Below, in pieces: positions 31,299 to 42,075 of a stretch of 64,000 nucleotides of DNA. The notes beneath the pieces are model-generated. The model was not told the DNA's origin and did no database searches. It saw only the letters and a list, made by a program, of their open reading frames with translations. The first letter of the stretch is position 1, and the number at the start of each line of letters is the position of its first letter. The position numbers and the translations under genes were made by a program. The stretch lies in NCBI GenBank assembly GCA_012862575.1, contig BLSF01000073.1, forward strand, positions 1 through 64,000. Direction: 5' to 3'. This stretch comes from Parietichytrium sp. I65-24A (Eukaryota > Sar > Bigyra > Thraustochytrida > Thraustochytriidae).

Positions 31299-33380
31299 AT
31301 GCGGCAGAGCATTATGCGCAAGTGTCTGGCAAACCTGGCGAACTTCCTCGCCTGCCTTTGCCTCCTATGGGTCATTGTGTACCTAACCCTTCATGAATAC
31401 CGCGAGTTCTCTTCTCCCATCGGCGAAGCACTCGAAGAAAGTGGAATTCAGGACTCTTTATCCATTGGAAGGAGCACGACTCTTGTTTTAAATACTCTTG
31501 TGGTTCTTATGGCATTCGGATCAATCTTCGCCATCGCAGCAGTGTACCTCGCGCCAAACCCAACGCACCGCTGGTTTTGGTGTAAAGGGGTCTTGCACAC
31601 TAAAATTCTGCAGTCCGTACAGAAAATTACTTTCCTCGGCTATCTCAAAGTCAGTGAGATCGCTGCCCTTGCTGTTTGGCTCGTTGCCCAGACCGTTCCG
31701 ATGGTCATGTACTATCAGAACCGGAAAGCACGATATGAGGAGAGAGGACGAGAATTTGATCGAGAAGCCATGTTTATGTCTCTGTGTCGCATGCTCGGTG
31801 TGGGACTCGCAGTCAACCTGGTGCTGGCCTTGGTCCCAATCTGCAAACATTCGTTTTGGCTAGAGCTATTCGACGTTGGCTTCGAGCGAGCAGTATTTTG
31901 GCACCGGATCCTCGGGTGGCTCATCCTCTTACTCGCTGCATTGCATACCATGTTTGGAATGCTTAGCTACGCGCAAGACAGTTCGCTACTCCAGTGCATG
32001 GGCTGGTCGACCGTCGTACCGGAGTCGGGCAGCGGGTGCCGCGAGCGTCTGGTCTCTATCAACATATACGGAACCATCTCGATGGTGTCTGGCTTGATCA
32101 TCGTGGCAACAGCGTTTGAGCCATTTCGTAGAAGATGGTACAGGCTATTCTACCTTGCGCATTGGTTCTGGATACCGTTCTTGTTGTTTGGCGCCGTTCA
32201 CGACAACGCTGTTTTCATTTTCTCGCTCCCCGGTCTCGTCAGCTATTTTATTGACAAGTTCATCTCCGCGGGTCGAATGCGCGCTTCGTGCCAAGTGGTT
32301 CGCGCGGAAAACATTGGCGATCTATCAAGATTGACCGTAAGGGTCAACCAAAGCCTTCGTCCGTTGCGCGGCTCGGGACAGTGGGTGTATGTCAACGTTC
32401 CCAAGCTTTCCTTCCTTCAATGGCACCCGATGAGCATTGCTGCATACGACCCTGCCGATGGGCTCTTGACGCTTGATATCCGGCATTTTGGGAAATGGTC
32501 AACGGGACTTGGACAATTGATCACTACATCCGACTCGCTGTCAGATGTGCAGGTGCGCTTGAACGGACCATTCGGCGGCTCGAGCCATTTTCTTGGCAAA
32601 GACGCGGTTGCGTTCATCTCTGGCGGAATCGGGATTACCGCGCACCTCCTCCCCGCGGCCCAGCTCGCTCGCTCTGGAACACCAGTTCTCTTGATATGGG
32701 TTACTCCTTCTCAAGCTTTGCTGGACGCGCAGCTTCCAAGACTGCAACAATTGTACGCCGATGGCTGTCAAGTAGAGCTCTACTTTACAAAATCACAAGC
32801 AGCAACGCGGGACGCGGACAAAATTGTGGAGCGTGACCACGAACCGGGTAAAGAGTGGAACAAGGACCTGTTTTCGAGCCGCTTGGCGCATTTAACCATG
32901 GCGCTTGCCGCTGTTGGAGGAGTTCTGGTCGGGTACAAGGTTTCGAACACTTTGGACACTGCCGATTACTCTTTTGGCTTCGCGAGAATGGTTCCCAAAC
33001 TGGTAATATGCGCCATGTCAATTGCCTTTGTGGCACTGGCTGCCATCATTGCTGTACTTTGGGAGTCGTTCCTGTCCTTCTACCAAGGGGAAGCGTCAGC
33101 CAGCAATGCCGTGTCTCTCTCAAAGGGGGAAGAGCTTGCTGCAGAACCAGAGCCGCAGGCGGCCAAGGACCCGCTCAACGTTCAGGAGGGCCGCCCGGAT
33201 ATTTCAGCTCTCTTGCAGCAGTGGCTCGACGTCACCCATGCCGGTGGCGCCGTTTCTCATAGTGTCTTGGTTTGCGGCTCCGATTCTTTGGTTCAAACGT
33301 GCTACCGAGCCTGCAAGAACGAGAATCGACGATTAAAGACACAAAAAATTGCAATGGAAGTAGAGCCGTACGGATTCTGA
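31299..33380 (+). CDS. FRO/FRE-type ferric (metal) reductase, 693 aa
   Basis: ATG at 31299. The N-terminal part has several membrane spans with the heme-ligand pairs FWHRILGWLILLLAALHTMF (His about 201 and 214) and FYLAHWFWIPFLLFGAVHDN (about 287 and 300). The FAD site is LQWHPMSIAAYD (about 373). The NADPH site is ISGGIGITAH (about 440), with the end motif VLVCGSDSLV (about 656). Two further membrane spans (about 530-550 and 565-590) split the nucleotide-binding part, as in plant FRO proteins. Such enzymes pass electrons from NADPH through FAD and two hemes to external Fe(III) or Cu(II); a NADPH oxidase role is the alternative. No EF hands are seen. Confidence 0.9.
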   Translation: MRQSIMRKCLANLANFLACLCLLWVIVYLTLHEYREFSSPIGEALEESGIQDSLSIGRSTTLVLNTLVVLMAFGSIFAIAAVYLAPNPTHRWFWCKGVLHTKILQSVQKITFLGYLKVSEIAALAVWLVAQTVPMVMYYQNRKARYEERGREFDREAMFMSLCRMLGVGLAVNLVLALVPICKHSFWLELFDVGFERAVFWHRILGWLILLLAALHTMFGMLSYAQDSSLLQCMGWSTVVPESGSGCRERLVSINIYGTISMVSGLIIVATAFEPFRRRWYRLFYLAHWFWIPFLLFGAVHDNAVFIFSLPGLVSYFIDKFISAGRMRASCQVVRAENIGDLSRLTVRVNQSLRPLRGSGQWVYVNVPKLSFLQWHPMSIAAYDPADGLLTLDIRHFGKWSTGLGQLITTSDSLSDVQVRLNGPFGGSSHFLGKDAVAFISGGIGITAHLLPAAQLARSGTPVLLIWVTPSQALLDAQLPRLQQLYADGCQVELYFTKSQAATRDADKIVERDHEPGKEWNKDLFSSRLAHLTMALAAVGGVLVGYKVSNTLDTADYSFGFARMVPKLVICAMSIAFVALAAIIAVLWESFLSFYQGEASASNAVSLSKGEELAAEPEPQAAKDPLNVQEGRPDISALLQQWLDVTHAGGAVSHSVLVCGSDSLVQTCYRACKNENRRLKTQKIAMEVEPYGF

Positions 33381-33779
33381 TTGGCTCTTCGTTCATCTTT
33401 TCTTAAGAAATTAGTCTATGCACTTTGTCAAATCAAGTTTTGTCTCCGAATCGGCACTTTTTTATCTTCACGATCTCAAGAATTCGGAGGCACCGTCGAC
33501 TCTTGCAATTTGTTCGAAAGGACTCTTATGGCGTGTCCCGTTTTTCAGACTTGTGTCATCGACGACTGACAGTCGAGCGTTTATTGCGCCCTGAGACGGA
33601 TTTCTTTTTGTTCAGGCCACGTTCCACGGACCCGTCTGCGCATTCTGGGACAAGCTTTCCAGCAGGCGAAAAGAAAAAGACAGATATATAAGAAAAAAAC
33701 ACGAAATAGAAATACGATGCAGGTGTAGTTTGGTTGACATTATACCACCGTTACTTTCTGTTGGGCTTGTTCATTGTCT
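33381..33779. other. Convergent 3' flanks, no gene
   Basis: About 400 bp between the stops of the reductase and the 12-repeat protein; A-rich near 33667-33710. Confidence 0.5.
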
Positions 33780-36725
33780 TCAAGCCAGCATCTCCATCTT
33801 TGCACTTAGAACAGATGCGCTGTCAATACTGTCCGAGTCCCGTGTTGGGGCATTCCGCATTCTCCAGTAGAGGAAGGCAAACCCTGCCACAGCCAGCAAC
33901 CCAAGCAATGCTCCAGTCACCCCGAGGGCGATACTCGTCGTTTGAGAACTATTGTCAGAGTCTTGCTCTGCTGGTGCGAGCGTCAATGGAGGCGTTGGAG
34001 GATTGGCGCAATCGCATTGCGAATCTGTGATCGAGAAAAAGCAGATGGGATACTCCTCCTCAGGTGTCTGGCTCATTTCGCTCCATTCAGTGTCGGTGGT
34101 GACCACATTTTGACAATCCGTATGTCCATTCGAGGCAAGCGTTTTGCACGAAAAAACTGGCTCAGTGTCAGACCCAAAGCAGGAACTAAACGCGCACATG
34201 TGAGGCTGGAACGCGAAGAAATCTGAAGGCTCTGCGCAGACTTCTTCGAGACTTGTCGCTCCGCGAGAAAGGATTGGATACTCTCCTTCCGGGCAGTCGT
34301 CGACAGTGGCTATGTTGCACTTGTCTTGGCCGTACTCGCTCTGGAAACTTCCGCACCCTGAACATTTGTACACGCACTCTCCATTCATGAAGTGGCCTGG
34401 AGGAACGGGAAGCGACTGGCATGCTGGCTCGGTAGATCCGGAATGGAAGTATGGCAGTCCATCACCACAGTTGCTAGTCTTGCATTCGGTTTGCCCTGGC
34501 TCGTCCTGGTAAGCGCCGCATCCGACGCATTCTGAGACCGGAAAGCAGCTGTTTTCGTCATCATTGTAGAACGAGCCAGCGGGAACCTGTTTGCACGCAT
34601 CTTCCATCGATGTGACCGGCCCGTCATTCAATCTGGGGACACTGCTATCCCCACATGTTGCTTTGGTTGCAACTTTGCACTCCTGCTGCAAGGTCGTATC
34701 CTGGTACTGACCACATCCAGAACATGCGCTCGTAGGATAGCAGCCTTCTTCTTCGTCGGTGAACATGTATCCAGCAGGGACTGACTTGCACGCCACGGAT
34801 ATGTTGGTCGCGCCGGAGCTATACCGGTCAACATACGCTGGAACCTTTCCTTCGTTCAGGCAAATCTCTCGTGAGGCACGCTTGCATGAAGTCTGCATTC
34901 GCTCGTCTTGGTAAATCCCACAACCGTAGCACTCGGAAACGGTGTAACATGTCTCTAAACTGTCCTCGTAAACCGAACCTGCTGGGACCACTTTACAAGC
35001 AGAGTTGAGGGAAGTTGCCGGATCTTCAAAAGACCATGTGTTCTTCGGAACGTGGTTATCAGGACAGCTTTCTATTGTGGCGGTCTTACATTCTGTCTGC
35101 CCGGACAGATCTTGGTAGGCTCCACATCCCGAACACGAGTCGACTGGGTAACAAGTGCTCTTCGAGTCGCCAGATGAGGGGGTGTAGTAGTGACCAGCAG
35201 GGACGTCTTGACACGCTTCTTCCAAGGTCGGCGCAGGGTCGTAGCTTGAGACATATGCAGGGACCATGGCGTTAGGGCAAGTCTCCAAGGTAGCAGTTTT
35301 GCAACCGGTCTGACCTGCCTCATCCTGGAAAACCCCGCATCCGCTACACGCAGAAATCGGAAAGCAAGTTTGTGAGGTTCCACCGTCGACGTTTTCGTAA
35401 TAGGAACCTGGTGAAACGAGCTTGCAACCCTCCTCCAGAGTCTTTGATGGGCTGTATAGGGTTGCATATCGAGGAACGTGATTTGCTGGACAATCTTCAA
35501 GCGAAAGTGTTTTGCAAGACACCTGGCCAGGTTGGTCCTGGTACACTCCGCAGCCTTGGCAGGTGTCTACCTTGTAGCATGTCGAAAGAGAGTCCCCGTC
35601 AGCGTCGGTATAATAAGATCCAGCTGGGACTTCTTTGCAGGCTTCGGCAGTAGACGCTGCACCAACATATGAGGTGAATGCTGGTACATGGTTTTCCGGG
35701 CAGTCTTCTTTCGTGGCCACTTTGCAAGATGTTTGGCCCAATTGGTCCTGGTAGGCGCCGCACCCTTCACAAACTTGAACAGGAAAGCAGGTGGATTGCG
35801 AGGTTCCGGCGTTGTCTTCATAAAAACTGCCTTGCGGGACTTCTTTGCAAGCTTCCTCAAGAGTAGACGCACCAGTAAACGAACTATATGCCGGAACTTG
35901 ATTTTCTGGACAGTCTGCTACGCTAGCAGTTTTGCATGTTGTCTGTCGCGTCTCGTCTTGGTAAGCTCCGCAGCCTTCGCACGCGCTCACTGGAAAACAA
36001 GTGCTCGAGGTGTCCCCTGCACTGTCGACAAAATATTTGCCAGCTGGAACAGGTTTACATGCGTCCTCAATCGACGTGGCAGGATAGTACACAAAAGAGG
36101 GAACTTGGCCGTCAGGACAGCTCGTTAGACTTGCAACTTTGCAGGAGGTTTGACCTTCCTCGTCCTGGTAGACCCCGCAGCCGGTACACTCTGTGACAGG
36201 ATAGCAGGTGTCACTCGAGCTCCCGGCTGAGTCCGCGTAAACGTGCCCTAGACTGACGGCTTGACATGCATCCTGAAGGGAGCTTTTGCCTACAGACCAG
36301 GAGGAGTCCTCCGTGTAAACAGGGACTGAGTTCACTGGACATTCAGCTTTCGTTACCGTTTTACACGTGGATTTTCCGGGCTCGTCTTGGTATGCGCCAC
36401 ATCCCGAACAAGCCTTCACTGGATAGCACGAATCCAGGTCATCCTGATAAAAGGAACCAGCTTCCACTGTTTTGCAAGCTTCTTCTATAGATCGCGCCCC
36501 AAGGAAGAACTGCGTTTGTGGCACGGTCCCCGAAGGGCAAGTCGAGACTGTGGCTACCTTGCATGAGGTCTGGCCTGCTTCGTCTTGGTACTCCCCGCAT
36601 CCCACGCACTCCAAGCACTGACTGGAACTCTCGTTGAAATACTGCCCGAGGGTGCAGGAGGTGGCCTGCCCGAGCCCGAGTGAAAGGGCTCCGCAAAACG
36701 TCGCGGCACAGACAAGAACTCGCAT
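33780..36725 (-). CDS. 981-aa type I membrane protein with twelve GCG-YQDE Cys-rich repeats
   Basis: ATG at 36723-36725 with a signal peptide (about 1-20). Twelve repeats of roughly 70 residues share the core C-x-G-C-G-x-Y-Q-D-E-x-G-Q-T-S-C-K followed by a CP..xVP segment and a C-K-x-V-P-A-G-x-Y turn. The spacing recalls TNFR/ephrin-receptor-like Cys repeats. The last repeats diverge. A membrane span (about 930-952, SIALGVTGALLGLLAVAGFA) is followed by a short Arg- and Asp/Ser-rich tail. It probably forms an elongated extracellular rod. No known family is assigned; an adhesin or receptor role is inference. Confidence 0.85.
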   Translation of the reverse strand: MRVLVCAATFCGALSLGLGQATSCTLGQYFNESSSQCLECVGCGEYQDEAGQTSCKVATVSTCPSGTVPQTQFFLGARSIEEACKTVEAGSFYQDDLDSCYPVKACSGCGAYQDEPGKSTCKTVTKAECPVNSVPVYTEDSSWSVGKSSLQDACQAVSLGHVYADSAGSSSDTCYPVTECTGCGVYQDEEGQTSCKVASLTSCPDGQVPSFVYYPATSIEDACKPVPAGKYFVDSAGDTSSTCFPVSACEGCGAYQDETRQTTCKTASVADCPENQVPAYSSFTGASTLEEACKEVPQGSFYEDNAGTSQSTCFPVQVCEGCGAYQDQLGQTSCKVATKEDCPENHVPAFTSYVGAASTAEACKEVPAGSYYTDADGDSLSTCYKVDTCQGCGVYQDQPGQVSCKTLSLEDCPANHVPRYATLYSPSKTLEEGCKLVSPGSYYENVDGGTSQTCFPISACSGCGVFQDEAGQTGCKTATLETCPNAMVPAYVSSYDPAPTLEEACQDVPAGHYYTPSSGDSKSTCYPVDSCSGCGAYQDLSGQTECKTATIESCPDNHVPKNTWSFEDPATSLNSACKVVPAGSVYEDSLETCYTVSECYGCGIYQDERMQTSCKRASREICLNEGKVPAYVDRYSSGATNISVACKSVPAGYMFTDEEEGCYPTSACSGCGQYQDTTLQQECKVATKATCGDSSVPRLNDGPVTSMEDACKQVPAGSFYNDDENSCFPVSECVGCGAYQDEPGQTECKTSNCGDGLPYFHSGSTEPACQSLPVPPGHFMNGECVYKCSGCGSFQSEYGQDKCNIATVDDCPEGEYPILSRGATSLEEVCAEPSDFFAFQPHMCAFSSCFGSDTEPVFSCKTLASNGHTDCQNVVTTDTEWSEMSQTPEEEYPICFFSITDSQCDCANPPTPPLTLAPAEQDSDNSSQTTSIALGVTGALLGLLAVAGFAFLYWRMRNAPTRDSDSIDSASVLSAKMEMLA

Positions 36726-39700
36726 GGCTCAGCTTTTCTCGCTCAAACGTTGTTCAAACTAGCTCCGATTTGGTTCGGGTTTTGCTGGTATCAAAGTTTT
36801 GAAAAAGGAAGTTGAGCAAGCACTTGTGCATAGGTGATCGAAGAATGGACAGAGTAGAACTCTGAAGCTCATGAAGTTTTCTGCGCCAGCCGCAGATTTG
36901 CAGACTCTGAATGACTTGGCTGAAGACTGCAAAGAAAACGCATCGATGAAGCGGTTACTGATTGGAGAAAGGCCCTTTGCAATTGAACAAACGTCGCACT
37001 GACCAACCATTGAACTTCATCTTTCGGAGTTCAGTCTGCGCGAGGGAGCGATGGATCTGCGTTTGCGCAAAAGGTGCGTTTGACGTCCATTTCCGGATTC
37101 CAGTTTCCGATGGCGAGCATTCGAATCAATACCCGGAGGGGTAGGCACTGTTACGGCGATCTAAGTTCCAAGCGAGAGATTTCTGGAAGTCTAGTGGCTC
37201 TTCCGCCGAGCAGGCAGGAGCTAGAGAACGAATGGAATGAGCGCCGCCAGTCCGCAGAACCTTGGAAGCAACGATTTCCAAACTCCCATCTCTTTTCACA
37301 CAAACCGCAAAGCTTGGCTCGATTCTTCTTCGACGGCTCGCGAAGCATACCTGGCATGATCGTGCAAACCAGCCAGCCACCTTCAATTCTTGAATCTGCC
37401 ATCCCAACATCCCCCTCTTGCGCCTTTTGTGACTCGGCCGCTTCTCGCGAACTCTCAGCTCTTCTTCTTTCATCAGGCTTCCTCATTGGCCCTTGAGCGC
37501 CTCCGCTCTCGGCGGTACTGTACTGTACATGGGATGGTGCACACTTTGCTTCGAAAGACCTTTCGAGACACGTACGAGTACGCCGGCGGTCTAGTTTCTT
37601 GGCGCCGCGATGCACTTACTCCAATCCATCTATCAATCACCTCGAGGCTTGTTGAAATGCCAGCCCATTCAGCCCATCCTTGCCCTGTGCAGTGTTGCGT
37701 GGGAAAGTCACTGGGTCCGAGGAGCGTTTGTTCTTTGAGGACTAGCTTACAGTTAGTTTCGCTTTGAGTCTGCAAACAAGTCACCACTTGTACGAGCTCC
37801 TCTGAAAGATGGATTTCTCGGCAACCTTTGTGAATGTACACAGCCTCGGGCAGGACACTTGGGTCTTGGGAGGCCGTCTTGTCTGGTCTGGAGCGGTCCA
37901 ATTTCGCTTCTCGGACTAGTCGAGTACCTGTACAGTTCTAACTCTTCACAACAAAGACGAGAGGGCTATTCTTATCTATTCTTGGCAGTGGAATCTTGTG
38001 AGTCGAACTGGCATGACTCTGACGAAGGATGAATAATGTTGAACAGCATGGAACAGCTGTGATGGCCAGCCGGAGGGATGTTAGGGTTTCGCTGACGAAA
38101 ACGAATCGTGAACATGGCGCTGTAATTGTGTGAACAATTTGTCGATGGAAAGTACTGTCTCAAGATTTCGATGCTCGAAGATCCCCATGGAAACTTTGAA
38201 AATGCAGCGTGAAACAGGTACTCTTCTTGTCATTTATCATTTATCATTGACTGAGAGCAGAGCTCACTTGGTTGGTCAGTAAGTTAGCTGTATTTGAAGA
38301 TCCGATGCTGCTTCGAGAGGTCAGGTTAGTAAGATCATCGTCGGGCCCGTGTTTCCAATTCTTTCAATCGTTGAAGCCAACGCAATGAGAGGCTCCGAGG
38401 ACTTACGAGGCAATGAATGGCACAATTAACTGATAGGTGCACCGTCAATCAAAGTTGACCTTGAAATCACAATGGTTTTACTCAACGTTCACTTCTCGAT
38501 TCCAACTTGAAGGCCCGAGAGGAAACCTGTATTAAAATAGCATATATACTGTTGACTCTTCCTTAAACAAAACTAAAGTACGTCCTCTCCGGATTTGGCG
38601 ATGGTGCCACGTACAAAGCAGCTAGCTCTACTAGCTACACGAGTATCGTCTCTTTCCAAGTCTGCCAAAGGATCCGTTCCTGGCTCAGAGCTCAGGTAAA
38701 GCTTTGCTACAACACAGCTTTCCGTCCCTTGCGACGCGAGCTGTGAGAATGCCAAGTGTGTCTTAGGTTCCGTCTGCATAATTCTACTTCGCTTTTTTGA
38801 CGAACAGCCAGTCTTTTATTGAACAGAATTCATGCTCATCTCAATTCACAGTCAGTCAAAACAGTCAAAACCCAAATACCAGTCAGTCAATGTAAACAAA
38901 TGTGGTTGACCCTGCTGTAAAAGAATCCTTAACCAATACTATAACACTCCACATACATTTTCCATCACTGTAAAGCCTACCACTCGCTTACCCGTGCCTC
39001 GCTACCACACCTAACCTTAACTATTAATACGCAGTCCCACGTTAGTCCCATGTAGTCCCAGCCATCTCCAAAACCCTCGAGTACCATCTCCTATAGTATC
39101 CTCTCGCCAACCCTAGTTATAGCCTAGCCGACGCTCACTAGTAGCTACTATCCCGTGATCGTAGTCCAGTTAGAGTGAAGCGCTAGTTGGAATAGCTGGT
39201 ACTACACCTGAGGTGCGTCTAATGTGTACACATGTGTACCGGTACTACTTAGTTAGACAACTTCATAAGAGAGAATCGGACCATATCGGACCTATGCAAA
39301 GTAGGGAAATTTCCTATCCTAATTACTTATGTCCATTGGATTGATTGTGAAAGCAACTGTGATTTTTAGTGAAGGAGACGGTGACGAACGCCTTGGGACG
39401 AGTACGGTAACAGAGTACTCGGGGACACTTTGGGACGCCACGCCCTGGGACGCTCGGGGACCGCTGGGTGCTCACCCAATATATATATATATATATTGGA
39501 TATATATATATATTTCTGCAGACCGAGGGTTTTGAAGTTGAAGCTGACGGAGAAGACGGAGTTGGCTCTTTTAAAAGTGGGGTTTTGAGAGCTTGCTTGT
39601 TGAATTTGAACGGCGAGCTGGAGAGATTTGGAGAGCTTTGAAGAGATTTGAAGAGCTTTTGGAGATTGGCGGAGTCGTGCAGTTGCTGGGCTGAGAAGGT

Positions 39701-39750
39701 TTCTCGTGGAGCTGGAAGTGGTTCTGGAGATACGTCGCAGGGCAGGAAGA
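36726..39750. other. 3.0-kb intergenic region, no gene found
   Basis: Upstream regions of two divergent genes. It contains GTAC palindromes (about 37512-37528, 37922-37937, 39398-39418), repeated CAGTCAGTCAA near 38848-38890, a TAGTCCCA triplet near 39030-39062, an (AT)n palindrome (39478-39514) and a GAGATTTGGAGAGC-like repeat (39619-39670) in the probable 5' UTR of the sulfotransferase-like gene. Confidence 0.5.
39478..39514. repeat. (AT)n array, partly palindromic, 240 bp upstream of a start codon
   Basis: An AT run bounded by CCAA and TTGG, then a second AT run. It lies about 240 bp before the ATG at 39751, like the AT arrays before 60275 and upstream of 43860. Confidence 0.9.
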
Positions 39751-41724
39751 ATGAGCTTGAAGAAGTATGTTTTGTGTGGCGTGCCAGCGGCTATTCTGGT
39801 GCTGGTGGTGATGCGAACCGCGCTGTCGAAGAGCTTGGCGTGCTTTTCCTTTGCAGCACTCGGGTCGTGCAATTCGCTAAAGTATGTGGACATCCAAGAG
39901 ACTGGTACCGAGAGTGGTTTCCATCCGTTGCCTGTAGATACTAACGCGCCAGGGGATGCGCAAGGCGATGTGAAGAAGGAGACAGAGAGCGCGCCTTCAG
40001 CTCCCCCCGCCACAGCTCCTTCCGCTGCAGCTCCTCCTGCCACGAGTCGGCCTGCGCCTTCAAAGGAGGATACTCTGGACCACAGCAACATGCCCAACTA
40101 CCAGCTGGACAAGACGGTCTTCACGGAAGATTCTCGCGTTATTCTAATTGCTGGGATCCAAGGCACTGGCCATCAGATCTGGGAAGCTGCCATTGACAGA
40201 TACTGCCAAGATAACGCAGAGGTGAACTGCGTGCGGCTTTGCAAAGCTTCAGATCTTTCCATGATGGCTTCCTTTATGAATTACAAGAGCTTCGACTCCG
40301 GTCTGACGTCCTTTGTTCAGGAGCTAAAGTCGACTTCCAGCGCAGCTGTATCAACGCAGGGCAAGAAGAACGTTTATTTTGTCAATATGCTCCCCAAGAC
40401 GCAATGCTCTGGACGGCCATCTATGCTGACGTCCCCACTTGACGACACGTTCCTTGACCCCATCCTGGAGCCTGACTGGCTCCTGCTGGTTCGCGCGGCA
40501 GAAGCAGCAGGGCTTGATATGCGCGTGGTGGCTCTTGCGCGGCCCGCCCTCGAAAAGCTTCGGGACGACTGGTTTCGGGTCTTCCCGCCGACCATGCATG
40601 TCCAGACAAATTTCCACCTTCTACGGACTCTGCAAATGTCGCACGAAAGGATGCTTTCAACCCTAAGTCTGATGCACCACAGTTTTTATCTGCCTTTTGA
40701 CATGGATAGCTTCAAGACGATGGACAACACCGGCCGCTCGCTTGAGGGTTTCCTTGGTCTCCCCGGAATCTCTACAACGCTCGCCGAATTCAAGGATCTT
40801 CCATTCCGGCCAGACGTGGTCAAGCCGGTGAGAGAGAGGACAGAATCCGACGACGAGTACATGGACCGGGTGTCTGTTCCCCATGCCCAACTGATGAATT
40901 ATCTTCGCTCGAGGGACATCACCCCTATGGTGAAAAAGACTGTCAGATCCACCGCCGAAAATCGCAGGCCAATCGTCGTGTTCTTCGCAGGACTGGAAGG
41001 AACTGGGCACCACATGTTCACGTCTATCTTTGTTAACTTGGCGCATGCAAAAGAAAACATCATCGCCGCCTGCGATTTGCAAGGCGTGGAATTTATCATG
41101 CGAGACGAGAGCTCCATGTGGTTCACGCGCAGCTCGGAAATGTATTCAAAGGGGCGAAAACTCTTCCGGTCTTACCTGGAGGCGAAAAAGGAAATGGTGG
41201 ACAACATCTATCTCGCAAACTTGGTGGGGCGCTCGGAAAGCCTCGACCTCTGCAAAGGAATGTACGGTGAGATGAGTTACCCAAACTTTGGAACTCCATT
41301 CAAGGCTTTCCAGACCCCTGATTTGTATCTCATGGCTAAAGAGGCTGACGCTGCTGGACTTGACTTCAAGTATGTCTTCCTCTCGCGCGCGGCAGAGAAA
41401 GTTGTCGTCAGCACGACCGTGCACCGGCACTTTGACATTCCTCGGGAGGTGAACGTCCTGGAAACCTCTGCTGCTGCTTTGTACTCACAAATGAGCTCTA
41501 TCGACCCCGATTTCTTGATCACATGTGCGGATTTCTCAGACCCGAACTCTAATTACGAGGAGGCCATCTCCAAAGCATTGTTTATCTCTGACTTTGCAGA
41601 AACAAAGAGTCAAGAGGAACACCACTCTTCGAAAAAGTACAAGGACAAGTACGTCACTCTGAGAAAAAAGCGCATTGAAACTTTTGGCAAAACGACCGAT
41701 ATGCTGGCGTCGCTTTGTCATTAA
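39751..41724 (+). CDS. Twin-domain sulfotransferase-like type II membrane protein, 657 aa
   Basis: I start at the ATG at 39751 (MSLKKYVLCGVPAAILVLVV), which gives a signal anchor; the frame is open 45 bp upstream but without an ATG. A Pro/Ala/Ser-rich stem (about 60-105) follows. Two related domains come next, each starting with a phosphate-binding loop: VILIAGIQGTGHQ (about 129) and PIVVFFAGLEGTGHHM (about 406). Each has a later Leu-Ala/Ser-Arg segment (MRVVALARP, KYVFLSRAA) where sulfotransferases bind the 3'-phosphate of PAPS. The layout fits a Golgi carbohydrate sulfotransferase with a duplicated catalytic domain. One copy may be inactive. The family call is from motifs only. Confidence 0.65.
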   Translation: MSLKKYVLCGVPAAILVLVVMRTALSKSLACFSFAALGSCNSLKYVDIQETGTESGFHPLPVDTNAPGDAQGDVKKETESAPSAPPATAPSAAAPPATSRPAPSKEDTLDHSNMPNYQLDKTVFTEDSRVILIAGIQGTGHQIWEAAIDRYCQDNAEVNCVRLCKASDLSMMASFMNYKSFDSGLTSFVQELKSTSSAAVSTQGKKNVYFVNMLPKTQCSGRPSMLTSPLDDTFLDPILEPDWLLLVRAAEAAGLDMRVVALARPALEKLRDDWFRVFPPTMHVQTNFHLLRTLQMSHERMLSTLSLMHHSFYLPFDMDSFKTMDNTGRSLEGFLGLPGISTTLAEFKDLPFRPDVVKPVRERTESDDEYMDRVSVPHAQLMNYLRSRDITPMVKKTVRSTAENRRPIVVFFAGLEGTGHHMFTSIFVNLAHAKENIIAACDLQGVEFIMRDESSMWFTRSSEMYSKGRKLFRSYLEAKKEMVDNIYLANLVGRSESLDLCKGMYGEMSYPNFGTPFKAFQTPDLYLMAKEADAAGLDFKYVFLSRAAEKVVVSTTVHRHFDIPREVNVLETSAAALYSQMSSIDPDFLITCADFSDPNSNYEEAISKALFISDFAETKSQEEHHSSKKYKDKYVTLRKKRIETFGKTTDMLASLCH

Positions 41725-42075
41725 CTGGCTCTAAATTTGGAACAACAATTGTATTGGATGTCTCTTCGAGATCGTTTGGTTTTTTTATTTTACAAACATT
41801 GTTTAGTTTAGAAAAAAAAATAAAGAACAAAAGCCTGTCGCCTGACCGCTCCTCCTTTCGCGTTTTTTTGTTTGTTAGATCTTGAACAAGAAAAAGTTAG
41901 AAAGATAAGAAGAGAAAACAAAGTACTTGATAGTTCTGTATTTCATATGTACACGAGACCAACATCTCAGTGCCACCAAGCTACACGTAACAGAGTTCAA
42001 CAATAGACGAAAATGACGAGATACACTGGCAATCTACAGGAAGTCCGACGTGTCCGTTGAGAATAGGAAACTTCG
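41725..42075. other. Convergent 3' flanks of sulfotransferase-like and Herp-like genes
   Basis: 351 bp, T- and A-rich; no gene. Confidence 0.5.
41819..41824 (+). terminator. Candidate polyadenylation signal
   Basis: AATAAA follows an A-run about 95 bp after the sulfotransferase-like stop codon, on the coding strand. Position and sequence fit a cleavage signal; not proven. Confidence 0.4.
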
